From positions 1-37,603 of the IMG/VR virus record IMGVR_UViG_3300036791_000909: DNA of 37,603 nucleotides. The stretch is one strand, 5' to 3'. The position numbers and the translations under genes were made by a program. The first letter of the stretch is position 1. Each line of letters starts with the position of its first letter. The notes under the pieces are model-generated. The model had not been told where the DNA came from and ran no database searches. It worked only from the letters and a program-made list of their open reading frames with translations. The stretch is from a virus. Below are positions 1-5,215 of the stretch, in pieces.

Positions 1-377
1 TTGTTGTAGTCGTCGGGCTTGTCGAGGGCGAGGAAGATCACCTCGGCATCGACATCGGCGAAGCGCAGGCGATGGGTCGGCGGCGGCGACCAGTTGAGCC
101 GGCCATAGATTTCTTCGGGAACCAGGGTCGGCTCCAGCCAGGTCTTGATGGTGGTGTTGCGCAGCTCGGGATAGGTGTTGCGCACGATGCCCCACCGGCT
201 CATCCGCCGGCCGGTGATGCGCGACACCCGCTGCTCCTGGATGTGGCGCATGACGCGAGCGACCAGGGCCTGCGTCTTGCCGGAGCCCAGCGGGCCCTGG
301 ATGATGTCGAAGAACCCGTTACCGAGGCAGAACTCGGTGACCTTGGTGCCGGCGCGCAGCGTAAACTGTCCGCTCAT
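1..377 (-). CDS. Terminase large subunit, N-terminal part (runs off left edge)
   Basis: The first 125 codons of the packaging motor ATPase/nuclease that pumps DNA into the prohead. The translation has a Walker A P-loop, GPLGSGKT, at residues 28-35 and the segment RNTYPEL at 66-72, which is characteristic of phage large terminases. It ends at FLALDKPDD, just before the expected Walker B region. The ATG at 377-375 lies 7 bp after the stop of the upstream gene, with a purine-rich GAGTGAGCGGGG ahead of it. The nuclease half lies outside the window. Family assignment is firm from motifs; the subfamily cannot be decided from this fragment. Confidence 0.88.
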   Translation of the reverse strand, partial: MSGQFTLRAGTKVTEFCLGNGFFDIIQGPLGSGKTQALVARVMRHIQEQRVSRITGRRMSRWGIVRNTYPELRNTTIKTWLEPTLVPEEIYGRLNWSPPPTHRLRFADVDAEVIFLALDKPDDYN

Positions 378-383
378 CCCCGC

Positions 384-623
384 TCACTCATCGTGGCCGC
401 CGGTGACGAAGTCGTGCATCGCAAACGCCAGCGCGCCCGCCATCCTGAGCTTGTTCTTATGGCCGCTCGCCCGCGTCATGAAGGCGCCGTCGGAAGCGCG
501 GATGATGACCGCCACGTAGCTTTCGATCTCGCCGTTCCTGGCGCGCCGCAGCAGGTCTTCAAGGCCCTCGACGACCTCTTGAGGGTCCTCATTGACCTTG
601 AGGTCGACGACCTTGAGGGTCAC
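384..623 (-). CDS. Small conserved phage protein of unknown function
   Basis: A 79-residue acidic/basic mixed protein starting at GTG 623. That GTG overlaps the TGA of the upstream gene (GTGA, 620-623), so translation is probably coupled. The sequence contains GLEDLLRRARNGEIES followed by a short beta-rich stretch and a C-terminal helix. This pattern of a short regulatory-looking alpha/beta protein recurs in phage small-gene cassettes, but I know no function for it. It sits directly upstream of terminase large subunit. Confidence 0.7.
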   Translation of the reverse strand: MTLKVVDLKVNEDPQEVVEGLEDLLRRARNGEIESYVAVIIRASDGAFMTRASGHKNKLRMAGALAFAMHDFVTGGHDE

Positions 624-766
624 CGGCTGCGCTTCTTCTTGGCCTTCGACTTACCCGCCGTCGACAGCGCGATCGCCACCGCCTGCTTCTGCGGCCGGCC
701 GGCGGCCTTCTCGGCCTTGATGTTGGACGAGATCGTCGCCTGCGATGATCCCTTTTTCAATGGCAT
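620..766 (-). CDS. Very small basic phage protein (48 aa)
   Basis: Begins MPLKKGSSQATISSNIKAEK and ends in a run of Lys/Arg (KSKAKKKRSR). The ATG at 766 has a strong Shine-Dalgarno, GAAAGGAGAACGCC. Proteins of this shape (MPLKKGxS...NI...GRPQKQAVAIAL...KK) are very common in phage genomes and seem to be conserved for sequence, but have no established function; a nucleic-acid or virion association is only a guess from the charge. Its stop overlaps the next gene by 4 bp. Confidence 0.72.
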   Translation of the reverse strand: MPLKKGSSQATISSNIKAEKAAGRPQKQAVAIALSTAGKSKAKKKRSR

Positions 767-806
767 GGCGTTCTCCTTTCCGCTCTGGCTGCGCCAACCG
801 CTCCGC

Positions 807-1046
807 CTACAGCCACGTCTCGACGACGTTCGGGTGATCGTTGTCGTAGCGCGGCAGGCAGGAGCTGGCGTTGGGGTCCATCAGGTAAATCATGTCGCGC
901 GCCTCGGTGAGCGTCGTCGCCAAGATCACGCTGTCGCCGGTCACCGGGCCCTGCCTGGTGATCTCGAACTTGCGCGCCACAAACCACTCCGGATAGTCGG
1001 TCGGGTGGTCGTAGACCGTCCACATAACGAGGATCGTGTCCATCAT
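807..1046 (-). CDS. Hypothetical phage protein (79 aa)
   Basis: Starts MMDTILVMWTVYDHP and ends NDHPNVVETWL. The ATG at 1046 overlaps the TGA of the upstream gene (ATGA, 1043-1046). The order of predicted strands and one helix (LTEARDMIYLMDP) suggests a compact alpha/beta fold. The central motif VILATTLTEARDMI looks like small phage proteins of unknown role. No catalytic motif is visible. Confidence 0.65.
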   Translation of the reverse strand: MMDTILVMWTVYDHPTDYPEWFVARKFEITRQGPVTGDSVILATTLTEARDMIYLMDPNASSCLPRYDNDHPNVVETWL

Positions 1047-1303
1047 GCCCTCTCCCGGTGATCGAGGCGGTACTGCAGCCGCTGGATGATCGCGATCTGC
1101 GAGCGGATGGTCGCCGCCTGCTCGCTGTTGACGTGCACCTGGTCGGCGATCCTACGCTCAAGCAGAGCCACCGGGCCAGCCCGCAGGTGGCGCAATTCCC
1201 GCCACATATCGACGACGAGGTCCTTGAGGTCGCGCATCTGGCAGCCGCGGTGGCAATGCTCGGCGTGGCGGAAGTACGAGACGCGATCCTCGATCGAACT
1301 CAT
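1043..1303 (-). CDS. Small helical phage protein (86 aa)
   Basis: The start chosen is the ATG at 1303, which overlaps the preceding stop as ATGA and follows GGTGGGAGAC. A GTG at 1312 is an in-frame alternative that adds three residues. The N-terminal part has two His/Cys pairs close together (FRHAEHCHRGC); the remainder is predicted helix, probably coiled coil (VNSEQAATIRSQIAIIQRLQ). Function unknown. It belongs to the overlapping cassette between the two terminase genes. Confidence 0.6.
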   Translation of the reverse strand: MSSIEDRVSYFRHAEHCHRGCQMRDLKDLVVDMWRELRHLRAGPVALLERRIADQVHVNSEQAATIRSQIAIIQRLQYRLDHRERA

Positions 1304-1482
1304 GTCTCCCACCGCTGCAGCGCTTCAAAAACCTTCAGCTCGGTCACCACCTGATCGCTGTATCGCCCGACCGTCGCGTGCACGCCGACACGGATGGCGC
1401 ACCAATAGGCCAACTCCCGCGGCAGCGCCCAGGCGATGCGGATGAGGATGTTCTCGCGCGTCCGATGCCACCAATACCTCAC
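1300..1482 (-). CDS. Small Trp-rich conserved phage protein (60 aa)
   Basis: GTG at 1482 overlaps the upstream stop (GTGA). The protein begins VRYWWHRTRENILIRIAWAL and continues with PRELAYWCAIRVGVHATVG. An N-terminal amphipathic/hydrophobic helix followed by a short alpha segment resembles a small conserved family seen in many phages (membrane-proximal WxxRRxxxNIL...ALPRxLxYWCxIRV). I do not know its function. Both ends are defined by 4-bp overlaps, which supports the short frame. Confidence 0.62.
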   Translation of the reverse strand: MRYWWHRTRENILIRIAWALPRELAYWCAIRVGVHATVGRYSDQVVTELKVFEALQRWET

Positions 1483-1781
1483 GACAGCATCACCCTTTTG
1501 AGGTTCCAGCAGTGCATCTCGATCAGGTTCCTGTCCCAGTCGCTGGCCGGCCGGATCACCATCGCCTGGCGGCCGCGGAATGGCTCGACGTCGGCGGTGA
1601 GCCAGGCGCCCGACCACGTCAGGCGCTCCTCGACGTCCATCGTCGGCACCTGGCCGGGCAACACGTCGAACACGATCGCGACCTTGCGTCCGCGGCTTCT
1701 GAACTCCTGCGCCCATTGGCAGAACTGGGCGTCGTAGCGCTCGACAAAAATGTCAGGGATGCCGTCGAAGATCGTGATCAT
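1479..1781 (-). CDS. Hypothetical phage protein (100 aa)
   Basis: Begins MITIFDGIPDIFVERYDAQF. The alternation of hydrophobic strands (KVAIVFDVLPGQ, QAMVIRPAS) and helices suggests a small alpha/beta domain. The ATG at 1781 has only a weak upstream GAAG, and the first 29 bp overlap the end of the preceding 53-codon frame. Not recognised. Confidence 0.6.
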   Translation of the reverse strand: MITIFDGIPDIFVERYDAQFCQWAQEFRSRGRKVAIVFDVLPGQVPTMDVEERLTWSGAWLTADVEPFRGRQAMVIRPASDWDRNLIEMHCWNLKRVMLS

Positions 1782-1914
1782 TGACTTCGATCCAATGCGG
1801 CCAGTCCTCGCCGCGGCAGCCGCCAGGCGCCAGCCGCCACGGACACTTCTCGCAACGGCAGCCGTCGCGGTATTCCCAGCGGTAGCCCGGGCGCGTCACC
1901 TGCGGTCTCTTCAA
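1753..1914 (-). CDS. Tiny four-cysteine protein (53 aa), TTG start
   Basis: Reads from TTG 1914, overlapping the upstream stop as TTGA and preceded by CCAGGAGCTGAG. Four cysteines at residues 19, 21, 24 and 33 (GCRCEKCPW ... GGCRGE) could bind a metal. The C-terminal part, GEDWPHWIEVNDHD, is acidic. Frame choice rests on the overlap, the Shine-Dalgarno and the cysteine pattern. It is short and overlaps the next gene by 29 bp, so it is less certain than its neighbours. Confidence 0.45.
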   Translation of the reverse strand: MKRPQVTRPGYRWEYRDGCRCEKCPWRLAPGGCRGEDWPHWIEVNDHDLRRHP

Positions 1915-2150
1915 CTCAGCTCCTGGAAATAATCACATAGGTCGCGCGGCGCGATCGGGCTCGCCACCACGGTGCACGAGGGCGGCTCGTCATATTCATC
2001 GCGGCCCTGGCCCTTGTCCGGCAGCGCCGCAGCGCTCTGCCCACCCAGGTGAACCGCCATGTCCATGTCGCGGAACATCGCGCAGTTGCCGCAGCGCCGC
2101 CCGAGCAGGCCGCCGCGATACCGCGCTTCCTCATGCGTCGCCTTTGCCAT
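1911..2150 (-). CDS. Small Cys4 protein, HiPIP/rubredoxin-like spacing
   Basis: 79 residues from ATG 2150 (MAKATHEEARYRGG). In-frame ATG 2171 and GTG 2174 are possible but overlap the upstream gene more. Cysteines at 20, 23, 59 and 72 form RRCGNCAMF ... SCTVV ... LCDYF. The C-x2-C plus two later cysteines and a terminal C-x-x-F resembles small iron-sulfur (high-potential type) or zinc proteins found in phages. Metal binding is inferred from spacing only. Confidence 0.62.
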   Translation of the reverse strand: MAKATHEEARYRGGLLGRRCGNCAMFRDMDMAVHLGGQSAAALPDKGQGRDEYDEPPSCTVVASPIAPRDLCDYFQELS

Positions 2151-2343
2151 GTTCTGTTCCCTGTTCTTCATCACCCTTGAGCTGTTCGGGCGCGAAGATG
2201 TGCAGCGCGCCGGTGACCTCGCGCACGGTGCACTCGACCACCACGCGGGTCTTGCCGCCCTTGGTGGTAAACACGGCGCGCACCTCGCCCGGCCACTTGT
2301 AGCCGTCGCGCTTGGTGACCTGATCGCCGACCTTAAACGTCAC
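2131..2343 (-). CDS. Small SH3-like/beta-barrel phage protein (70 aa)
   Basis: GTG at 2343 overlaps the preceding stop (GTGA). The protein runs VTFKVGDQVTKRDGYKWPGE, then VRAVFTTKGGKTRVVVEC, then a conserved-looking GALHIFAPEQL. The strand order and the KVGDxVxKxxGYxxPGxVRxVF motif resemble small SH3-like barrels and a recurrent phage protein ending in LHIFxPEQL. Function unknown. A longer in-frame reading exists upstream, but it covers the Cys4 gene 2340-2549 and lacks a plausible start. Confidence 0.68.
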   Translation of the reverse strand: MTFKVGDQVTKRDGYKWPGEVRAVFTTKGGKTRVVVECTVREVTGALHIFAPEQLKGDEEQGTEHGKGDA

Positions 2344-2549
2344 TTTGACTTCGCCTTCTCCGGCGGCGGCTCCACGGGCGGGTTTGCAAACTCCCCGCAC
2401 CATTCCTCGTGACGCGTCACCGGCCACGCCACATGTCCTGACGCGCTCACCGTGGTCGGCGGATAGCGCCGGCACACCCCGACCGGCTCCTGCTTCTCCA
2501 GCCAGAACCTGCAGTCGCCGCAATGATCGACGTTCTTTGCCTCGGCCAT
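2340..2549 (-). CDS. Small Cys4 phage protein (CGDCRFW ... WCGEF)
   Basis: 69 residues from ATG 2549, with a good Shine-Dalgarno (GGGAGGCGATC). Cysteines at 10, 13, 26 and 51 form CGDCRFW, GVCRRYPP and WCGEF. This is a recurrent phage/prophage signature that I associate with small rubredoxin- or HiPIP-like proteins. Metal or Fe-S binding is likely from the four invariant cysteines; the cellular role is unknown. It is the first gene of the overlapping cassette that leads to terminase large subunit. Confidence 0.72.
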   Translation of the reverse strand: MAEAKNVDHCGDCRFWLEKQEPVGVCRRYPPTTVSASGHVAWPVTRHEEWCGEFANPPVEPPPEKAKSK

Positions 2550-2682
2550 GATCGCCTCCCGATGTGCCCACCTACCACGGAGACACAGCTTTCACCAAAA
2601 CTCAGCGGCGGACGCTTACAGTCGCCCCAACAGTTTGAAGCACGTCAGTTCGTGCTGCCGCTAAGCCCGGAAAAACTCGGGT

Positions 2683-2711
2683 GGCCCAAAATATACCGGG
2701 CCCAAACTATA
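2683..2711. repeat. Tandem 13-bp repeat GGCCCAAA(A/C)TATA
   Basis: Two copies, 2683-2695 and 2699-2711, differ at one position and are spaced 16 bp start to start. Read on the minus strand they are TATA(G/T)TTTGGGCC, upstream of the leftward cassette. They could be binding sites or part of a promoter. Confidence 0.55.
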
Positions 2712-2807
2712 ACAGGAGTATCGCGTGGGGGGAGCACCAGCGCCTGTCCTGCGGCCCGGATTTTCCCCCCGGGGGCCTCGCACGCGCGCGTGTGTCTCGC
2801 GCAGGCG

Positions 2808-2831
2808 GGTATCACGCGCCCGTGTGATACC
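2808..2831. repeat. Perfect inverted repeat GGTATCAC-N8-GTGATACC
   Basis: Eight-bp perfect arms; with a G-U and a C-G pair inside, the RNA would be a 10-bp stem with a GCCC loop. There is no T-run on either side, so an operator or processing site is as likely as a terminator. Confidence 0.55.
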
Positions 2832-2970
2832 GCGCGGCCGCGACTTCGCGCGCGATGTGCGTTGCTAGGCGCGTGGCTACAGGGCCCATAGGGCAGCGCC
2901 AGCGTCCTATGCGTGATCACGTTGCGCCTGCAGCGCAGCGCTTTCCTCGCGTCGTGAACACATGTTTGCA

Positions 2971-3429
2971 CTATGTGTTCGTGCGCTGCGCGTCGTGCTC
3001 AATGGCTGGCGCTTGTGCAGGTAATGCTTGCGGCGCAGCGATAACGACTATCTGCAAGCCGGGTGCACGCTGCATTGCCTGAGTGCTGCGTGCCTCGTCG
3101 TCGATTTGCTCGAGCGCCTTGATGGCATTCACCGCAGGCATGTTGTTCGCAGCGTCACGGATGGCCACAAGCCGATGAATGTTGCGCGCGCGTTCACCAT
3201 CACGTAGCACCTGCAATTGGGCCGCGTAGTACGCTTTGACGCTCGCTAAGGCGAAGGCGTTGCGTAGGCTTTTCGGCTTCAGCCCGCATTGTGCCGCTGC
3301 CATGTCGCGCGGCAGGCCTTGGAACACCATGAGGTCGACCGCTTGTCGTGTGCGGCCGCGTGCTAGGCCTGCGAGCGGACTGCGCTCGCCCTCGTCGTTC
3401 GTCTGTGCCGCTTCCAGGGCGTTCGTCAT
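2971..3429 (-). CDS. Terminase small subunit candidate (HTH)
   Basis: 152 residues. After a short acidic N terminus, the segment ARGRTRQAVDLMVFQGLPRD then MAAAQCGLKPKSLRNAFAL reads like the helix-turn-helix of phage small terminases, which recognise the packaging site. It continues with SVKAYYAAQLQVLRDGERAR and a long helical AxxNMPAVNAIKALEQ oligomerisation region, ending in GLQIVVIAAP. A role in packaging is supported by the large terminase downstream on the same strand, but the two are separated by about 2.6 kb. Start ATG 3429 has a weak GGTAGG. Confidence 0.6.
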   Translation of the reverse strand: MTNALEAAQTNDEGERSPLAGLARGRTRQAVDLMVFQGLPRDMAAAQCGLKPKSLRNAFALASVKAYYAAQLQVLRDGERARNIHRLVAIRDAANNMPAVNAIKALEQIDDEARSTQAMQRAPGLQIVVIAAPQALPAQAPAIEHDAQRTNT

Positions 3430-3649
3430 GGCCTACCGTTCGTGTGTGTCTGCGCGCGAGGCGAGGCACATGGGCACTCGCATTTTCTTTTCATTGCTGC
3501 AAAGCACCGTGTGCATGTCACTGCGGCACAAGGGCTTGCGAGGGCAGGGCAGGGCTTGACAGGATTGTGGCAGACACTCGTTTTTGTGTGACATTGGCCT
3601 ACGCAACGCGGCAGCTGGCCAGCACTCGCAAATATCTTCACATGACTGC
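3430..3649. other. Intergenic region with no convincing gene
   Basis: Separates the leftward terminase region from the rightward early region. Frames through it are Cys- and Arg-rich and lack start signals. A TTGACA at 3556-3561 has no matching -10. The leftward promoter of the terminase small subunit should lie here, but I could not identify it. Confidence 0.4.
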
Positions 3650-3678
3650 TTGACGTATACGTCTGATAGGCGTATACC
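3650..3678 (+). promoter_or_regulatory. Early rightward promoter with embedded palindromic operator
   Basis: TTGACG (3650-3655), 17 bp, TATACC (3673-3678): a good sigma70-type promoter. A perfect inverted repeat, GTATACG-N9-CGTATAC (3655-3661 and 3671-3677), fills the space between and into the two boxes, so a bound dimeric repressor would block RNA polymerase. It drives the genes from 3727 onward. Confidence 0.7.
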
Positions 3679-3687
3679 TATGTCCAT

Positions 3688-3718
3688 GCCGCCCGGCAAG
3701 GCGGCCCAACGCGAGGAA
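3688..3718 (+). promoter_or_regulatory. Leader stem-loop (CGGCAA loop) plus start-associated motif, copy 1
   Basis: Stem GCCGCC (3688-3693), loop CGGCAA (3694-3699), stem GGCGGC (3700-3705). The motif CGCGAGGAA follows at 3710-3718 and serves as Shine-Dalgarno for ATG 3727. With the -10 ending at 3678, the hairpin would start within a few nucleotides of the transcript 5' end. Similar leaders occur at 4451, 5156 and 5757. Confidence 0.65.
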
Positions 3719-3726
3719 CTCACACC

Positions 3727-3897
3727 ATGCAAAAGTTGCTTAATGCCTACCGCGCCACCCCGTCGCTCAAGAACGCCATGAAGCTTCGCGCTTACGAACG
3801 CTCGCATCCGTTCGTCGCCTGCATCTATCCCGACGACAAGGCGACCATGGCCAACGCTATTCATCACGCCAATTGCGGCACCAGCATCGCACCGTGA
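3727..3897 (+). CDS. Small early protein (56 aa)
   Basis: First gene after the early promoter and leader copy 1. Begins MQKLLNAYRATPSLKNAMKL and ends with NCGTSIAP. The centre, RAYERSHPFVACIYPDDKATM, suggests one or two helices flanking a short strand. The start is set by CGCGAGGAA nine bases upstream. No relative recognised; small genes in this position of temperate phages are often host-takeover or moron genes. Confidence 0.62.
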   Translation: MQKLLNAYRATPSLKNAMKLRAYERSHPFVACIYPDDKATMANAIHHANCGTSIAP

Positions 3898-3908
3898 GAG
3901 GGGCAGCC

Positions 3909-4079
3909 ATGGAACACGTTGCCCGCTTCGTGCAATCGCATCCCGGCTTCTACGTCACGCACAACGATCGCGGCGTGACGCTGGCAATCGAGGTGCTCAA
4001 TACCCGTACCGGCGAGCGCTGGATTGAACTGCAGACAGTGTGGTCAATCCGCGGCGCGCGCATCGCGCTTGGCTACTGA
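3909..4079 (+). CDS. Small early protein (56 aa)
   Basis: ATG 3909 is preceded by GAGAGGGGCAGCC. The protein begins MEHVARFVQSHPGFYVTHND and continues RGVTLAIEVLNTRTGERWIE, ending with VWSIRGARIALGY. The alternating pattern suggests a small beta sheet. An in-frame upstream ATG at 3873 would overlap the previous gene and lacks a Shine-Dalgarno. Function unknown. Confidence 0.6.
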   Translation: MEHVARFVQSHPGFYVTHNDRGVTLAIEVLNTRTGERWIELQTVWSIRGARIALGY

Positions 4080-4080
4080 C

Positions 4081-4176
4081 ATGCTCGGAGACGCCATCAA
4101 TCTCATGTGCGGCATGGGCACCTATGCCGTGCTGCTGGTCACACTGGCCGCGCTGTACACACTGACAATCGACTAA
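4081..4176 (+). CDS. Possible 31-aa single-pass membrane peptide
   Basis: ATG 4081 starts one base after the previous stop. MLGDAINLMCGMGTY leads into AVLLVTLAALYTLTI, a plausible transmembrane helix. The ribosome binding site is weak, so expression would depend on coupling. It fills the gap between two better supported genes exactly. Confidence 0.42.
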   Translation: MLGDAINLMCGMGTYAVLLVTLAALYTLTID

Positions 4177-4190
4177 CGCGAGGAAGTTCC

Positions 4191-4394
4191 ATGAAACAGG
4201 TTCAGATCAAGTTGCTGAGCGAGCGCTACAAGACGGCAGAAGGCGCGCGCCAGCGTGCAGCATTCGAAAACGCCATAGCGCTAGGCGAGTTCCAGCGTGG
4301 CCAGAAGGCCCGCCACTACCGTTATCAGACGGTCACAGACGCCGCGGGCTTCTACCGCGTCGCGCGCTGCCTGCCCGTCGATACCGCAGCTTGA
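4191..4394 (+). CDS. Small early protein (67 aa)
   Basis: ATG 4191 follows CGCGAGGAA (4177-4185), the same start-associated motif as at 3710, here without a leader hairpin because the gene is internal to the transcript. The protein begins MKQVQIKLLSERYKTAEGAR and is basic, with a helical first half and GFYRVARCLPVD near the end. A strong hairpin terminator follows at 4406. Not recognised. Confidence 0.65.
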   Translation: MKQVQIKLLSERYKTAEGARQRAAFENAIALGEFQRGQKARHYRYQTVTDAAGFYRVARCLPVDTAA

Positions 4395-4405
4395 CACTGC
4401 GCATT

Positions 4406-4429
4406 GCCGCGCGCTTCGCGCGCGGCTTT
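4406..4429 (+). terminator. Intrinsic-terminator-like hairpin
   Basis: Perfect 9-bp stem GCCGCGCGC / GCGCGCGGC (4406-4414 and 4418-4426) with a three-base TTC loop, followed by TTT. The T-run is short, but the stem is very stable. It closes the 3727-4394 unit. Confidence 0.6.
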
Positions 4430-4450
4430 GCAGAGTGCCATGACGCTCTT

Positions 4451-4483
4451 CCCGCCCGGCAAGGCGGGACACATCGCGAGGAC
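4451..4483 (+). promoter_or_regulatory. Leader stem-loop (CGGCAA loop) plus start-associated motif, copy 2
   Basis: Stem CCCGCC (4451-4456), loop CGGCAA (4457-4462), stem GGCGGG (4463-4468); an outer T-A pair extends it. Compared with copy 1, the outermost pair changed from G-C to C-G while pairing is kept. CGCGAGGAC follows at 4475-4483, six bases before ATG 4489. No clear promoter could be seen just upstream. Confidence 0.6.
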
Positions 4484-4488
4484 TTCAC

Positions 4489-5142
4489 ATGCTTTCGATC
4501 AAAGCCGCGACGGCTATCGCTGGACCATTGGGATACCCGTCTAAAATGCCCGGCACTTCGTACGGCATCAGCGCACATGCCTGCAAAGTCGGCGCCAAGC
4601 TGGCCAAGGTGCCCGGTAGCACCTGCCACGGCTGCTATGCGCTGAAAGGCAATTACAAATATCCATCAATCGCCATGTCGCACGCCAAGCGGCTTGCCGG
4701 CATCAGTGATCCGTCATGGACTATCGCCATGGTCACCTTGCTCAACGCCGCACATGTGCGCGGTACCGGGCGCAATGGCGCGTTTTCCAAGGGCTGGCAT
4801 CGCTGGCATGACAGCGGCGATTTACAGTCCGTTGAACACCTCACGAAAATCTGTGCCGTTGCTGCGGCCACGCCGCACATCCGGCATTGGCTGCCGACAC
4901 GCGAACACGCCATGGTCAAAACGTACGTGGCGCGCGGCGGCATCGTGCCCGACAATCTTGTGATCCGGCTTAGCGCCACCATGGTTGACGGCGCGCCGTC
5001 GGCGCAATGGCCGACGACGAGCGGCGTGCACAGCGCAGCGGCGCCACAAGGCGAAGCGTGCCGCGCCGTCGATGGCAAGTGCGGCGAGTGCCGGGCGTGC
5101 TGGTCACATGACGTCGCGCACGTGTCGTATCACCTGCATTGA
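4489..5142 (+). CDS. GP88-family phage protein
   Basis: 217 residues resembling the phage gene product 88 family, first named from mycobacteriophage and of unknown biochemical function. Visible features are STCHGCYALKGNYKYP (cysteines 46 and 49), a central WHRWHDSGDLQSVEHL, HWLPTREHAMVK at 133-144, NLVIRLSATMVDG at 156-168, and a C-terminal cysteine cluster, C191 then C198-x2-C201-x2-C204 before WSHDVAHVSYH. Eight cysteines and several histidines suggest metal or Fe-S binding (inference). It has its own leader hairpin and lies behind a terminator, so it may be a separately controlled unit. Confidence 0.78.
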   Translation: MLSIKAATAIAGPLGYPSKMPGTSYGISAHACKVGAKLAKVPGSTCHGCYALKGNYKYPSIAMSHAKRLAGISDPSWTIAMVTLLNAAHVRGTGRNGAFSKGWHRWHDSGDLQSVEHLTKICAVAAATPHIRHWLPTREHAMVKTYVARGGIVPDNLVIRLSATMVDGAPSAQWPTTSGVHSAAAPQGEACRAVDGKCGECRACWSHDVAHVSYHLH

Positions 5143-5155
5143 TTGATTGCAGCCT

Positions 5156-5208
5156 ATGCCGCTGTACCACGGCGGCATAATCGGCAATCATGCCGCACAC
5201 GCGAGGAC
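5156..5208 (+). promoter_or_regulatory. Leader with two mutually exclusive stem-loops and start-associated motif, copy 3
   Basis: ATGCCGC occurs at 5156-5162 and again at 5190-5196. GCGGCAT between them (5172-5178) can pair with either. The downstream pairing puts CGGCAA (5182-5187) in an 11-base loop, as in the other leaders. CGCGAGGAC at 5200-5208 is the Shine-Dalgarno of ATG 5216. No clear promoter is seen. Confidence 0.55.
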
Positions 5209-5215
5209 TATCACC

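Larger units (their letters stand above)
2551..2970. other. Intergenic region between terminase small subunit and the small-gene cassette
   Basis: About 420 bp in which no frame looks coding; the overlapping frames are Arg/Cys/Pro-rich and have no Shine-Dalgarno. It holds a 6-bp inverted repeat, AGCACG-N6-CGTGCT (2639-2656), a tandem repeat (2683-2711), a perfect hairpin (2808-2831) and a 13-mer (2902-2914) that recurs beside the integrase. A leftward promoter for the cassette is plausible here, but only an extended -10, TG-T-TATAGT on the minus strand (2706-2714), is recognisable, without a good -35. Confidence 0.5.

Noticed and set aside
72-1061. Long plus-strand open frame opposite the terminase large subunit and small genes
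   Set aside because: Opposite-strand echo of high-GC coding DNA; no protein motif and no start signal, while the minus-strand genes have motifs and coupled starts.
2645-2971. 108-codon minus-strand frame in the gap before terminase small subunit
   Set aside because: Cys/Arg/His/Pro-rich, contains hairpins and repeats, no Shine-Dalgarno.
3556-3561. TTGACA as a second early promoter
   Set aside because: The expected -10 position reads CGTTTT; no match.
3426-3641. 71-codon minus-strand frame upstream of terminase small subunit
   Set aside because: Cysteine-rich, low-quality composition, overlaps the terS start and has no ribosome site.
4391-4396. TTGACA as a -35 box for the GP88 gene
   Set aside because: No acceptable -10 at 16-18 bp; a strong terminator hairpin lies there instead.
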